From positions 186,001-250,000 of the forward strand of contig CAAGKM010000024.1 of NCBI GenBank assembly GCA_900770395.1: DNA of 64,000 bases, read 5' to 3'. Both the position numbers and the translations under genes were made by a program. The notes under the pieces are model-generated. The model worked only from the letters and a program-made list of their open reading frames with translations. It did no database searches and was not told where the DNA came from. Shown in pieces: positions 1 to 9,188 of this stretch. This stretch comes from an uncultured Prevotella sp. (GTDB lineage: Bacteria > Bacteroidota > Bacteroidia > Bacteroidales > Bacteroidaceae). Position 1 is the stretch's first letter. The number at the start of each line of letters is the position of its first letter.

Positions 1-540
1 CAGTGCCACATTGAATATGTTCATTCCCGTGCCGCCGAAAATCTCCTTGCCGAAGATAACGGCAAACGCCACTGCAAGCACGATAACCCACAGGGGGCAG
101 CCCACGGGCAGAATCATGGGAATGAGAATGCCGCTCACGAGGTAGCCCTCCTGAATCTCCTCGCCTTTCCACTGAGCCCAGATGAACTCGATGCCGAGCC
201 CCACGATATAGCTCACAATAATCTTTGGCAGCACGATGAGTGCGCCATAGACAAACATTTCAAAGAATGAGGCGCTGGCAAGGGTGCCGGCAGCCAGATA
301 GTTCTGATAGCCCACATTGTACATGCCGAACAGCAGTGCTGGCAGCAGGGCGATGACCACCATGCTCATGATGCGCTTTGAGTCGATGGCATCGTGGATG
401 TTGGTTCCGGTGCGTGCCGTGTCGTTGGGCACATACAGGAATGTCTCCATACCGTCGAACACGCTGCGGAAAGCATGCAGCTTGCCACCTTCCTCAAAGT
501 TGGGCTTTATCCTGTTAAGATAATTTCTTAAAAAACTCAT
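1..540 (-). CDS. nqrB: Na+-translocating NADH:quinone reductase subunit B (partial)
   Basis: N-terminal 180 codons of NqrB; the gene runs off the left edge. NqrB is the large membrane subunit of the sodium-pumping NADH:ubiquinone oxidoreductase and carries covalent FMN and riboflavin. The start ATG lies at 538-540 and the protein begins MSFLRNYLNRIKPNFEEGGK. A soluble N-terminus of about 55 residues, ending near AIDSKRIM, leads into the first hydrophobic segments (MVVIALLPALLFGMYNVGY and further on ILIPMILPVGCPLWVIVLAV), as in the family. It follows nqrA on the same strand in the usual nqrA-nqrB order, but the 146-bp gap between them is filled with an octamer repeat array. The catalytic flavin-attachment Thr lies beyond the window. 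Confidence 0.93.
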   Translation of the reverse strand, partial: MSFLRNYLNRIKPNFEEGGKLHAFRSVFDGMETFLYVPNDTARTGTNIHDAIDSKRIMSMVVIALLPALLFGMYNVGYQNYLAAGTLASASFFEMFVYGALIVLPKIIVSYIVGLGIEFIWAQWKGEEIQEGYLVSGILIPMILPVGCPLWVIVLAVAFAVIFGKEIFGGTGMNIFNVAL

Positions 541-563
541 GTTTTTATTTTTTTTGGAGTTTA

Positions 564-674
564 CGAGCTAACGGGTTGACGAGTTAACGAGTTGATTGCT
601 TCTCGTCTACTTGTCCACTTGTTTACTCGTCTACTTGTTTTACTTGTCAACTCGTCTACTTGTTTACTTGTCAA
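564..674. repeat. tandem octamer arrays between nqrA and nqrB
   Basis: Positions 564-595 hold four 8-nt units of the form CGRGYTRA (CGAGCTAA, CGGGTTGA, CGAGTTAA, CGAGTTGA). Positions 602-674 hold nine units of the form CTYGTYNA, grouped as three blocks of 24, 25 and 24 nt; each block starts with CTCGTCTA. The two halves are roughly complementary, so the nqrA-nqrB transcript could fold into a long stem here. The function is unknown. Confidence 0.85.
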
Positions 675-686
675 CTTTTAAAATAT

Positions 687-2039
687 TTATGCGTTCTCCT
701 TTCTGAGCATGTCGAGCCCCTGGCGCACAATGTGCTGAAGCTCCAGCTTTGAGCTGTCGACAAACTCGGCAAGGGCAAAGTCCTCGGGGCTTACCTCATA
801 GATGCCGAGCTGCTCCATTCGGTCGATGTCGCCGGCAATGATAGCCTTGATGAGATACTCACCGTAGATGTCCATGGGCAGCACCTTGTCATACTCGCCG
901 CTCATTATCATGTGGCGCTCGCCGCCCTTTATGCGGGCATCGGGCGAATACTTCTTCTTCTTGCCCAGCAGCCATGAGAAATAGCTTCGGTTTACAGAGA
1001 ACTGGTTTAGGCGCGGCATTATCCAGCCGAAAAACTCGTCGGCGTCATTACCCTCGGGAATTACCGTAATCTCGCTGGTGTGGGCACCGAGGAAACCGTT
1101 CTTGTCGGTGGCCGTGCCCGTGAGCACGTTACCGTTGATGACGCGCACCTGACGGCTGTCGTTCAGCGCATTGCTCAACAGCGTGTTGAGCTCCTGCCCC
1201 ACGAGCATGTCGGCATACGCCGGCTTCTTAACCTCGCTGCCACAGAATGCAACGGTGCGGCGAAGGTCTACACGACCCGTGCGGAACAAACGTCCGATGA
1301 ACAGCACGGCAGTAGGCTCAACAGTCCACACCACCTCGCCCTTGTTCACCGGGTCGATGTGGTTCACCTGCACTCCAACATTGCCGGCAGGACATTTTCC
1401 GTCGAATGCCACCACCTCCACGTCTTTTGCTCCCGTGAGGGCAGCCGACGTCTGCCCCACTCCAATGCCGAGATAAGTTTTGGCAATGCGCGACAGAGCG
1501 GTGAGACCAGTCTGGAAATCATCCTCCTGCCCCTTCAGCTCAAACTCGAAGTCGCAAGCCAGAGGCATGTCGCGCAGCGCCGACACAAAAATGGCTTTGG
1601 GCTTCACGTCGGGACAAGCCGACACGGCATAGGGAAGCTGGTTGATGTAACCGAAGATGCCAGCCGCCAACAGCGACTCCACAACTTCATCGCCGCTGAG
1701 CCTCGCAGGCTCCTTGCGGCCGTACTCCACATACTCTTGTTGTGCGTCAGCATCCACTCTGACGCTTAAAACTTTGCGGCGCTCGCCGCGTTCTACAGAC
1801 ACTACTTTGCCACTGACAGGTGATGCAAACAACACTTTGGGATTGTTCTTGTCCGCAAACAGCGCATCGCCGGCTCTCACCGTGTCACCTTCTCTTACAA
1901 GCACCTTGGGGGTGATACCCACAAAGCTCGACGGCTGAAGGGCATAATGCCCGTTGGAGCGGATTGTAATCTTTTCCAAAGCCGCACGTCCTGCAAGGTT
2001 AAGGCTAAGGCCTTTTCGCAACTTAATAACTTTAACCAT
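687..2039 (-). CDS. nqrA: Na+-translocating NADH:quinone reductase subunit A
   Basis: A 450-residue protein, normal length for NqrA, the peripheral cytoplasmic-side subunit of the sodium-pumping NADH:quinone reductase. It begins MVKVIKLRKGLSLNLAGRA and has a barrel-sandwich/biotinyl-like N-terminal region (LVREGDTVRAGDALFADK, then PVSGKVVSVERGERRKVLSV), which resembles RnfC. The central CPAGNVGVQVNHIDPVNKGE stretch is typical of NqrA. The gene is the first of the nqr operon and is divergent from tamB. A -7-like TAATTTTG lies upstream on the minus strand (2082-2089), but no good -33 box is visible. Nothing unusual was seen in the protein. Confidence 0.97.
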   Translation of the reverse strand: MVKVIKLRKGLSLNLAGRAALEKITIRSNGHYALQPSSFVGITPKVLVREGDTVRAGDALFADKNNPKVLFASPVSGKVVSVERGERRKVLSVRVDADAQQEYVEYGRKEPARLSGDEVVESLLAAGIFGYINQLPYAVSACPDVKPKAIFVSALRDMPLACDFEFELKGQEDDFQTGLTALSRIAKTYLGIGVGQTSAALTGAKDVEVVAFDGKCPAGNVGVQVNHIDPVNKGEVVWTVEPTAVLFIGRLFRTGRVDLRRTVAFCGSEVKKPAYADMLVGQELNTLLSNALNDSRQVRVINGNVLTGTATDKNGFLGAHTSEITVIPEGNDADEFFGWIMPRLNQFSVNRSYFSWLLGKKKKYSPDARIKGGERHMIMSGEYDKVLPMDIYGEYLIKAIIAGDIDRMEQLGIYEVSPEDFALAEFVDSSKLELQHIVRQGLDMLRKENA

Positions 2040-2216
2040 ATTTATACAATAAATTATTTCATGGATTTTTCCAAATCACTGCAAAATTACAAAGAAAATC
2101 GCGGTTATCGTGTTTTTTTTCACGAAATATGAGATTTTCACAAGAAATTAATGTAATTTTGTGCCTGAAAAAACAAAAACAAGAATAATTGACAAGTCAG
2201 TTTAACAATTTATAGA

Positions 2217-5200
2217 GTGAAATTTCTTAAAAATATAATAAATATAACTATTCGTGTGGTGCTGGTGCTATACCTTGTCTTGGTGTTTGCCCTGCGCCTT
2301 GACAGCGTGCAGCAGCTTATAGGCAGCCAGGTGGCGCAACAGCTTGGCGCAAAGCTTGGCACAAGGGTTGAGGTGGGCAAAATAGACCTGGGATTCCTCA
2401 ACCGCATAATCATCGACGACGTAAGGATATACGACCAAAAGGGAAAGGAGATGCTCACTGCCGCCCGACTGACGGCAAAGATAGACATCATGGCATTTGC
2501 CGAAAAGAAAATAGAGATTTCATCGGCGCAGATATTCAGCGCCAACTTCAGGCTCTACCGTCAAACAGCGCGCCACAAGCACAATTTCCAGTTTGTGCTC
2601 GACTCGCTTGCGTCGAAGGACAACAAGGAAAAGACTCCGCTCAACCTGCGAATCAACTCACTCATAATGCGCCACAGCAGCATTGCCTACGACCAGTACG
2701 ACAAAGTGAAGACACCGCAAAGGCTGAACCCGGCGCACATTGCCGTGACCGATATCAACAGCCACGTTATACTGAAGAAGCTCACCGACGACAGCCTCAA
2801 CGTGAACATCAAGAAACTGTCGCTCAAGGAACAGTCGGGGCTGGTGCTCGAACGCCTGTCATTGGCTTTGGAGGCAGGACGCCAAGGTGCAACGCTCAGC
2901 AACTTCTGCCTGAAACTGCCCGACACGAAAATTGAGCTTGACAAATCATCTGCAACCTATTCCACCACCGGCGGCATGAAGATAAAGGAAGGAACCTTAA
3001 ACTACGCTCTGATACTGAAACCGTCGAGGATAACTTTGGCCGACATAGCTTGCATTGCACCAAAGCTGAAAAACAATGACCAAAGCCTGTACATTGATGC
3101 CAAGGCTCACGGCACCGACACCAGAAGCTGGATTGACTATATGAACATCAGCACGGCTAACGAGGGTATAGTGATAAACTGCAACGCACAGATTGCGCAC
3201 CGCAGGGGAAACAGGCCGGCAATAGACATGAACTTGGGGAAAATTGAGATTGCTCCCGATAACGCTGACAGAATGCTGAGCGATTTCACGGGCAAACACC
3301 TTCCCGAGGCGGTGATGCGGCTGGGCACTGTGAGGATTGGAGGCAGAGTGTACACCACAGCCGACACCAAGGCGGCTGCACATATTAATATAAGGACTGC
3401 CGCAGGAGTGGCAAACGTAGATGCGCGGCTGGCTGCCAACGACAACATAACGGGAAACGTGGCTACCGACAACTTCGACCTTGGCTATATCCTCAACAAC
3501 GCAAAACTGGGGGCTATAGCTGCCGATATGCAGATTGGAGGCAATATCCACGACCGCAGCAACCCTATAGTGAATCTTAAAGGAATCATTGCACAGCTGG
3601 AATATAATGCGCATATTTTCAAAAACATACAACTGTCGGCAAATCACGGCAACAGGCAGACAAACGGCAGCATAAGCATTGACAATCCCGACCTGGCTCT
3701 AAACATCAGCGGCAAGCTGGACAAGAGCAAAAATTTCAACCGGCTGACACTGAACGGGCAGATAACAAACCTTGCGCCGCAAAGCCTGAACATCACCGAC
3801 AAGTATGGCAACGCACGTTTCAGCACCGACATTGCGGCCGACCTGACAGGCAGCGACATTAACAATGTATGCGGAACGCTCGACATCAGCAACCTGAAAA
3901 TGGTGTCGGAAACGGACTATTATCATCTCAACAGCCTCAGCGTGACATCGGGTTACGAAAATCGCCGCCACTACCTCAGTCTCACCTCCGATTTTGGGAA
4001 CATTGAGCTTACGGGATATTACAATTACGCATCGCTGCCTGCAAGTTTCGTGAAGATACTGAAAAAGCACATGCCCACAATGCCGGGACTGCCGCAGCAC
4101 ACGCAGACGGCAGACAACAACTTCAGCATTGCCGCAACACTGACCAAGAGCGACTGGCTAAACAAATTTCTGGGAGTAGACTTGCAGGTGATGGAACCGC
4201 TGTATCTGACAGGAAGCGTGAACGACCACAACTGCGGCATGACACTAAGCCTAAACGGCACAAGCTTTGAATACAACGGAAAACAGTATGGCAACAGCTG
4301 GCTGAACCTGATGTCGACCAACGACAGCATGACCGCCGACGCAAGCATAACACAGGCTAACAGCAACGGAAGAAACATAACATACAATATTGACGCCATG
4401 GCTGCCGACAACAGACTGGCAACCAGCCTGTCGTGGAAAAACAACGGCACAGGAGCCAAGGAGAAAAGCGGCAATATCAAAGCGGTGTCGCAGTTTTACA
4501 CAAGCAACGGCGGACAGCGCACAGCTGACATAAAGATTGAAAAGTCACACATTTATATAAATGGCGCACGATGGAACGTGGCACCTGCCAGCATACGCTA
4601 CTGCAAAGACATGATTGCCGTGGACAATTTCTCGATAAGTCACGGCGACCAGCACCTCACGGTGAACGGAAAGGCATCGAAGCAGCCTTCCGACTCGCTT
4701 GCGGTAGACCTGAAGGACGTTGACGTGGAGTATGTGCTCGACCTCGTGAACTTCCATTCCGTCAGCTTCAGCGGCATGGCATCGGGCAAAGCCTACGTCA
4801 GGTCACCGTTTGGCAGGATGGACGCCAGTGCCAACCTGAAGGTGCGCAACTTTGAGTTTGAGCACGGCAGAATGGGAACTCTAAATGCCGCAGTGGCATG
4901 GAACAACGACGAGAAGCAGATTGACATCCACGGCATCTGTAACGACGGTCCCGACGCCATGACCTTTGTCGACGGATATGTGTCGCCAAAGCGTAACTAT
5001 ATCGACCTCGACATCAACGCCGCCGGTACATACATAGATTTCATGCAGTCGTTCACCAGGAGTTTTGCCGAAGGGTTCACAGGCAGAGCCAACGGCAAGG
5101 TGAAGCTGGCGGGACCGCTGAGCACCATCAATCTCACTGGCATGCTCGTAGTCGACGGCGAGGCTAAGATCAAGGCCCTCAACTGCAAGTACTTTCTGAA

Positions 5201-6641
5201 CAAAGACACGGTGAGGCTCATCCCCGACGAGATTGAGCTGCGCGATGCCGCAATCCGCGACATCTACGGCAACCGCGGCTACGTGAACGGATTTATCCAC
5301 CACAAGCACCTCACCCGTCTGTCATACGACCTCAACGTCAGAGCCGACAACCTGCTCGCCTACGACTTCAAGGAGTTCGACGGCTCAACATTCTGCGGCA
5401 CAGTCTATGCCGACGGGAGCGTGGACATAAGCGGCAAAAGCAGCGAACTGACCATCGACGTGAACTGCACTCCGCAGAAAAACAGCGTGTTTGCCTACAA
5501 CACCTCGTCGCCCGACGCCATCACCAACCAGGAATTTATAAAGTGGAATGATATCACTCCTGTGGATACCACGACTGCCAACGCTGCCAAGACAACAAGC
5601 AGTGAGGATGAGCACGACGGCATGGCATCCGACGTCTACATCAACTTCCTCATCAACTGCCAACCCGACGCCACGCTGCGCCTGCTCATGGACAGCCAGA
5701 CCAACGACTACATCACGCTCAACGGCAGCGGCGTGCTGCGTGCTTCGTTCTACAACAAGGGAGCCTTCAAGATGTTCGGTACCTACCTCATAGACCATGG
5801 CACCTACAGCATCACGATACAGAACATCATAAAGAAATACTTTGTATTCAACCGCGGCGGAACGATAGTCTTCGGCGGCGATCCCTACGATGCTGCCCTC
5901 AACATGCAGGCGGTCTACACCGTCAACGGCGTGTCGCTCTCCGACCTTAGCACCAGCAGTGCCTTCAGGCAGAAAAGCACCACCCGCGTGAATTGCCTGA
6001 TGAACATAGGCGGACAGGCAAAGCGGCCGCAAGTGACCTTCGACCTCGACATGCCGACAATGGACACCGACGAAAAGCAGATGGTGAACGCCCTGATTAA
6101 CACCGAGGAGGAGAAAAACCAGCAGGTGCTCTACCTCCTGGGCATCGGCAGGTTCTATCCGCAAGCGGAAAACAACGCCGGCGCCGAGCAGGCAAGCCGC
6201 ACCTCGCTCGCCATGCAATCGCTGCTCAGCGGCACCATCTCAGGACAGATAAACAGTCTGCTCAACACCGTGCTGAAAAACGACAACTGGAACTTCGGTG
6301 CCAACATCTCAACCGGCGACGAGGGATGGAACAACGCCGAATACGAGGGAATCGTAAACGGGCGAATGCTCAACGACCGTCTGCTGTTCAACGGCGAGTT
6401 TGGTTACCGCGACAACGCCGCTACCGCTAACACCTCATTCATCGGCGACTTCAACATTCAGTACAATCTCACGCCCAATGGCAATCTCTCTATAAAGGTG
6501 TACAACGAAACTAACGATCGCTACTTTACCAAGTCGAGCCTAAACACTCAGGGTATGGGCTTTGTAGTGAAGCGCGACTTCACAAACTGGCGCGACTTTT
6601 GGGGTACGGGCAAAAAGAAAAAGGACAAAAAGAAAAAGTAA
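2217..6641 (+). CDS. tamB: TamB-family inner-membrane/periplasmic lipid transport protein
   Basis: A 1474-residue protein with a GTG start, one N-terminal membrane anchor (residues about 5-27, IINITIRVVLVLYLVLVFAL), then over 1,300 residues of beta-rich repeats typical of AsmA/TamB proteins that bridge the periplasm. The C-terminal part (from about residue 1000) carries the TamB domain (DUF490), including a segment ending in YFVFNRGGTIVFGGDP and LLFNGEFGYRDN. The family is thought to move phospholipids to, or help insert proteins in, the outer membrane together with an Omp85 partner; no partner gene lies nearby. The tail is very lysine-rich (KKKKDKKKK). A TAATTTTG -7-like box sits at 2154-2161. 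It ends at a strong bidirectional terminator. Confidence 0.92.
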   Translation: MKFLKNIINITIRVVLVLYLVLVFALRLDSVQQLIGSQVAQQLGAKLGTRVEVGKIDLGFLNRIIIDDVRIYDQKGKEMLTAARLTAKIDIMAFAEKKIEISSAQIFSANFRLYRQTARHKHNFQFVLDSLASKDNKEKTPLNLRINSLIMRHSSIAYDQYDKVKTPQRLNPAHIAVTDINSHVILKKLTDDSLNVNIKKLSLKEQSGLVLERLSLALEAGRQGATLSNFCLKLPDTKIELDKSSATYSTTGGMKIKEGTLNYALILKPSRITLADIACIAPKLKNNDQSLYIDAKAHGTDTRSWIDYMNISTANEGIVINCNAQIAHRRGNRPAIDMNLGKIEIAPDNADRMLSDFTGKHLPEAVMRLGTVRIGGRVYTTADTKAAAHINIRTAAGVANVDARLAANDNITGNVATDNFDLGYILNNAKLGAIAADMQIGGNIHDRSNPIVNLKGIIAQLEYNAHIFKNIQLSANHGNRQTNGSISIDNPDLALNISGKLDKSKNFNRLTLNGQITNLAPQSLNITDKYGNARFSTDIAADLTGSDINNVCGTLDISNLKMVSETDYYHLNSLSVTSGYENRRHYLSLTSDFGNIELTGYYNYASLPASFVKILKKHMPTMPGLPQHTQTADNNFSIAATLTKSDWLNKFLGVDLQVMEPLYLTGSVNDHNCGMTLSLNGTSFEYNGKQYGNSWLNLMSTNDSMTADASITQANSNGRNITYNIDAMAADNRLATSLSWKNNGTGAKEKSGNIKAVSQFYTSNGGQRTADIKIEKSHIYINGARWNVAPASIRYCKDMIAVDNFSISHGDQHLTVNGKASKQPSDSLAVDLKDVDVEYVLDLVNFHSVSFSGMASGKAYVRSPFGRMDASANLKVRNFEFEHGRMGTLNAAVAWNNDEKQIDIHGICNDGPDAMTFVDGYVSPKRNYIDLDINAAGTYIDFMQSFTRSFAEGFTGRANGKVKLAGPLSTINLTGMLVVDGEAKIKALNCKYFLNKDTVRLIPDEIELRDAAIRDIYGNRGYVNGFIHHKHLTRLSYDLNVRADNLLAYDFKEFDGSTFCGTVYADGSVDISGKSSELTIDVNCTPQKNSVFAYNTSSPDAITNQEFIKWNDITPVDTTTANAAKTTSSEDEHDGMASDVYINFLINCQPDATLRLLMDSQTNDYITLNGSGVLRASFYNKGAFKMFGTYLIDHGTYSITIQNIIKKYFVFNRGGTIVFGGDPYDAALNMQAVYTVNGVSLSDLSTSSAFRQKSTTRVNCLMNIGGQAKRPQVTFDLDMPTMDTDEKQMVNALINTEEEKNQQVLYLLGIGRFYPQAENNAGAEQASRTSLAMQSLLSGTISGQINSLLNTVLKNDNWNFGANISTGDEGWNNAEYEGIVNGRMLNDRLLFNGEFGYRDNAATANTSFIGDFNIQYNLTPNGNLSIKVYNETNDRYFTKSSLNTQGMGFVVKRDFTNWRDFWGTGKKKKDKKKK

Positions 6642-6658
6642 TTATAACTTCATATTTT

Positions 6659-6693
6659 AAAAGTGCATTTAGGAATCATCTAAATGCACTTTT
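6659..6693. terminator. bidirectional terminator between tamB and the dehydrogenase gene
   Basis: A perfect 14-bp inverted repeat (AAAAGTGCATTTAG, 7-nt loop, CTAAATGCACTTTT) with A and T tracts on its flanks lies between two convergent genes, so it can end both transcripts. Confidence 0.9.
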
Positions 6694-6696
6694 ATT

Positions 6697-7650
6697 TTAA
6701 ATCACAACATTCACTGGAGTTTCTGCAAGATATGCACGGATATTATCGGCGGCAATGCCTATCAGACGGCGGCGTGCCTCGGGTGTTGCCCATGCCGTGT
6801 GAGGCGTGATGTAGCAGTTGGGCGCCTTAAACAACGGATTGTCTGCACTTGGCGGCTCCTGACAGAGCACATCGGCGCCAAATCCTCCAAGACGACCTGC
6901 ACACAAGGCATCCGCCACAGCCTGCTCATCGACAAGAGGACCACGGCCCGTGTTGATGAGGATTGCTCCTGGCTTTATCTTGGCAAGGCTCTCACGGTTG
7001 ATGATACCACGGGTCTTATCGTTGAGCGGACAATGCAGGGAGAGAACATCGCTCACGGCAAGCACTCCGTCGAGCGTGGTCTTCTGTATGCCGTCGGGAA
7101 GGTCAGTGGCGTTGCGGTGGGTGACTACATAGACATCCATGCCAAAGCACAAGGCTATCTCTGCCACACGCATTCCTATCTTTCCAAAACCTATTATACC
7201 CATGGTCTTTCCAGAAAGCTCCATTAGCTTGGTGTCCCAATAGCAGAAGTCCTTGTTCTGCGACCACCGCAGATTTCTGACCTGCTTGCCGTAGTGTGCC
7301 ACACGGTTGGTGATGTTAAACAAGTGGGCAAAAGTCATCTGCGCCACGCTGTCGGTGCTGTATGCAGGGATGTTGGTGACGGTGATGCCTCTGTCTTTTG
7401 CCGCCTCTATGTCCACCACGTTGTAGCCTGTGGCGAGCACACCTATATATTTTAGGTGTGGCAGCTGATTGATGATTTCCGCCGATATCACCACCTTGTT
7501 GGTGAGTAGTGCTTCAGCACTGGCGGCATGCTCCAACACCTCGTCCGGCGCAGTGCGGTCATATATCGTTGTCGCTCCCAATTCCTGAACGCTTGTCCAG
7601 TCGAGGTCGCCGGGATTGACGGTATATCCATCAAGTATAACTGTTTTCAT
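6697..7650 (-). CDS. D-2-hydroxyacid dehydrogenase (glycerate/hydroxypyruvate type)
   Basis: A 317-residue NAD-dependent D-isomer-specific 2-hydroxyacid dehydrogenase. It reduces a 2-keto acid such as hydroxypyruvate to the D-hydroxy acid. Seen in the protein: the Rossmann motif GKTMGIIGFGKIGMRVAE (about 145-162), the substrate Arg in INTGRGPLVDE, the Glu in ADVLCQEPP, and the catalytic His in YITPHTAW. Length fits glycerate dehydrogenase (HprA); the true substrate cannot be fixed by sequence. It is a single gene that shares a terminator with tamB. Confidence 0.9.
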   Translation of the reverse strand: MKTVILDGYTVNPGDLDWTSVQELGATTIYDRTAPDEVLEHAASAEALLTNKVVISAEIINQLPHLKYIGVLATGYNVVDIEAAKDRGITVTNIPAYSTDSVAQMTFAHLFNITNRVAHYGKQVRNLRWSQNKDFCYWDTKLMELSGKTMGIIGFGKIGMRVAEIALCFGMDVYVVTHRNATDLPDGIQKTTLDGVLAVSDVLSLHCPLNDKTRGIINRESLAKIKPGAILINTGRGPLVDEQAVADALCAGRLGGFGADVLCQEPPSADNPLFKAPNCYITPHTAWATPEARRRLIGIAADNIRAYLAETPVNVVI

Positions 7651-7735
7651 ATATATCCTTATTTAATAATGTTTTAAATCATAATAAGTTATATAAATTA
7701 TAATATATCTTAGTATCTCTTAGATAATACTCTCT

Positions 7736-9016
7736 CTACTCATCCTTAAACCGCTCGCCCCAATAATCCTTCATTCTCTGCAGTAGCTTTTCCTCGGCGG
7801 GATTGTGCTGGCCGTGCCACAGCCGCTCATTGCGCAGTGCCTTTGGCATATACTTCTGGGGCGTGAAATGTTCTGGATAGTCGTGGGGATATTTGTAGCC
7901 GTCTCCGTAGTGGAGGTCTGCCATCAGTTCTGTGGGAGCATTGCGCAGATGTAACGGTACGGGCTGGTTACCACTGCGGCGCACAAGCTCAAGGGCTGAG
8001 TTGATGCCAAGATATGCCGAGTTGCTCTTAGGGCTTGTGGCAAGATATACCACCGCCTCGGCAAGCGGTATGCGCCCCTCTGGCCAGCCAATCTTCATCA
8101 CTGCGTCGAATGCGGCGTTGGCAAGCAGCAGGGCGTTGGGATTGGCAAGCCCTATGTCCTCGGCGGCGCTTATCACCAGGCGGCGGGCTATGAACTGCGG
8201 GTCCTCGCCGCCCTCAATCATTCGCGCCATCCAGTAGAGGGCGGCGTCGGGATCGCTGCCGCGGATGCTCTTGATGAAAGCCGAGATGATGTCGTAGTGC
8301 ATCTCGCCGTCTTTGTCGTAGGCGAGCGGGTTCTGCTGCAGGCGGCTCTCCACCAGGGCATCGGTGATGACCACAGGCTCGTCCTGCGAAAATGAGTTGA
8401 CCGTAATCTCAAGAATGTTGAGCAATTTGCGGGCGTCGCCGCCACTGTATCTTATCATAGCCCCATTCTCCTTTATCTCCACATGGCGCTCCGCCATAAT
8501 TGTGTCGGAGGTTATCGCTCTATTGAGCAACTCCTCAAGGTCGATGCGCTCAAGGCCCTTAAGCACGTAGAGCTGGCAGCGTGAGAGCAGCGGACGGATA
8601 ATCTCAAATGAGGGATTCTCGGTGGTGGCGCCGATGAGTGTCACTATGCCGTTCTCCACCGCACCGAGCAACGAGTCCTGCTGCGACTTGCTGAAACGGT
8701 GAATCTCGTCGATAAACAATATCGGCGACGCCTCGCTGAAGAAACGTCCCTTCTCAGCCTTATCTATCACCTCACGCACATCCTTCACTCCGCTGGTCAC
8801 GGCGCTGAGAGTGAAGAACGGTATCTGCAGGCGGTTGGCAATGATGCGTGCGAGAGTGGTTTTGCCCACACCGGGAGGTCCCCACAGGATGAATGAGGAT
8901 ATGTGTCCCGAGTCGATCATGTTTCTTAGTATCGCGCCCTCTCCCACAAGGTGCCTCTGTCCTATATATTCATCAAGCGTGCGGGGGCGCATTCTTTCTG
9001 CCAGTGGTTGCGACAT
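7736..9016 (-). CDS. rarA: replication-associated recombination protein A (MgsA/RarA AAA+ ATPase)
   Basis: A 426-residue clamp-loader-like AAA+ ATPase that acts at stalled replication forks. It shows the N-terminal PLAERMRPRTLDEYIGQRHL typical of RarA, Walker A GPPGVGKTT (about 46-54), Walker B ILFIDEIHRF, sensor 1 IGATTENPSF, and the C-terminal MgsA tetramerization region including YKYPHDYPEHFTPQKYMP. It is divergent from the acidic orphan gene; the two promoters are 16 bp apart. Confidence 0.96.
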   Translation of the reverse strand: MSQPLAERMRPRTLDEYIGQRHLVGEGAILRNMIDSGHISSFILWGPPGVGKTTLARIIANRLQIPFFTLSAVTSGVKDVREVIDKAEKGRFFSEASPILFIDEIHRFSKSQQDSLLGAVENGIVTLIGATTENPSFEIIRPLLSRCQLYVLKGLERIDLEELLNRAITSDTIMAERHVEIKENGAMIRYSGGDARKLLNILEITVNSFSQDEPVVITDALVESRLQQNPLAYDKDGEMHYDIISAFIKSIRGSDPDAALYWMARMIEGGEDPQFIARRLVISAAEDIGLANPNALLLANAAFDAVMKIGWPEGRIPLAEAVVYLATSPKSNSAYLGINSALELVRRSGNQPVPLHLRNAPTELMADLHYGDGYKYPHDYPEHFTPQKYMPKALRNERLWHGQHNPAEEKLLQRMKDYWGERFKDE

Positions 9017-9063
9017 AATGCTGTTTGTTTGATATTTATTGATTTATCTAATAATTCCATCTG

Positions 9064-9095
9064 CAAAGTTAGAGTTTTTTTCTGTGTTAGCCAAA
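9064..9095 (-). promoter_or_regulatory. promoter of rarA
   Basis: On the minus strand, TTTG (9092-9095), a 20-nt spacer and TAACTTTG (9064-9071) match the Bacteroidota -33/-7 consensus. The rarA start is 48 nt downstream. Confidence 0.75.
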
Positions 9096-9110
9096 AAAAA
9101 CTCTAAAAAA

Positions 9111-9142
9111 TTTGCAGATGCGGAGACAATGTATTACTTTTG
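9111..9142 (+). promoter_or_regulatory. promoter of the acidic orphan gene
   Basis: TTTG (9111-9114), a 20-nt spacer and TACTTTTG (9135-9142) match the phylum consensus. This supports a start at 9189 rather than any upstream in-frame start, because transcription would begin near 9149. Confidence 0.8.
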
Positions 9143-9188
9143 CAGCCAAAATAGCATTTCAATTCATAAAGGCATAAAATTATCACAA

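Noticed and set aside
1080..1769. Long open frames antisense to nqrA and other genes (for example 229 codons here, 277 codons at 5385-6218 and 349 codons at 35884-36933)
   Set aside because: They are frames opposite strongly supported genes, have unusual composition and show no family motifs.
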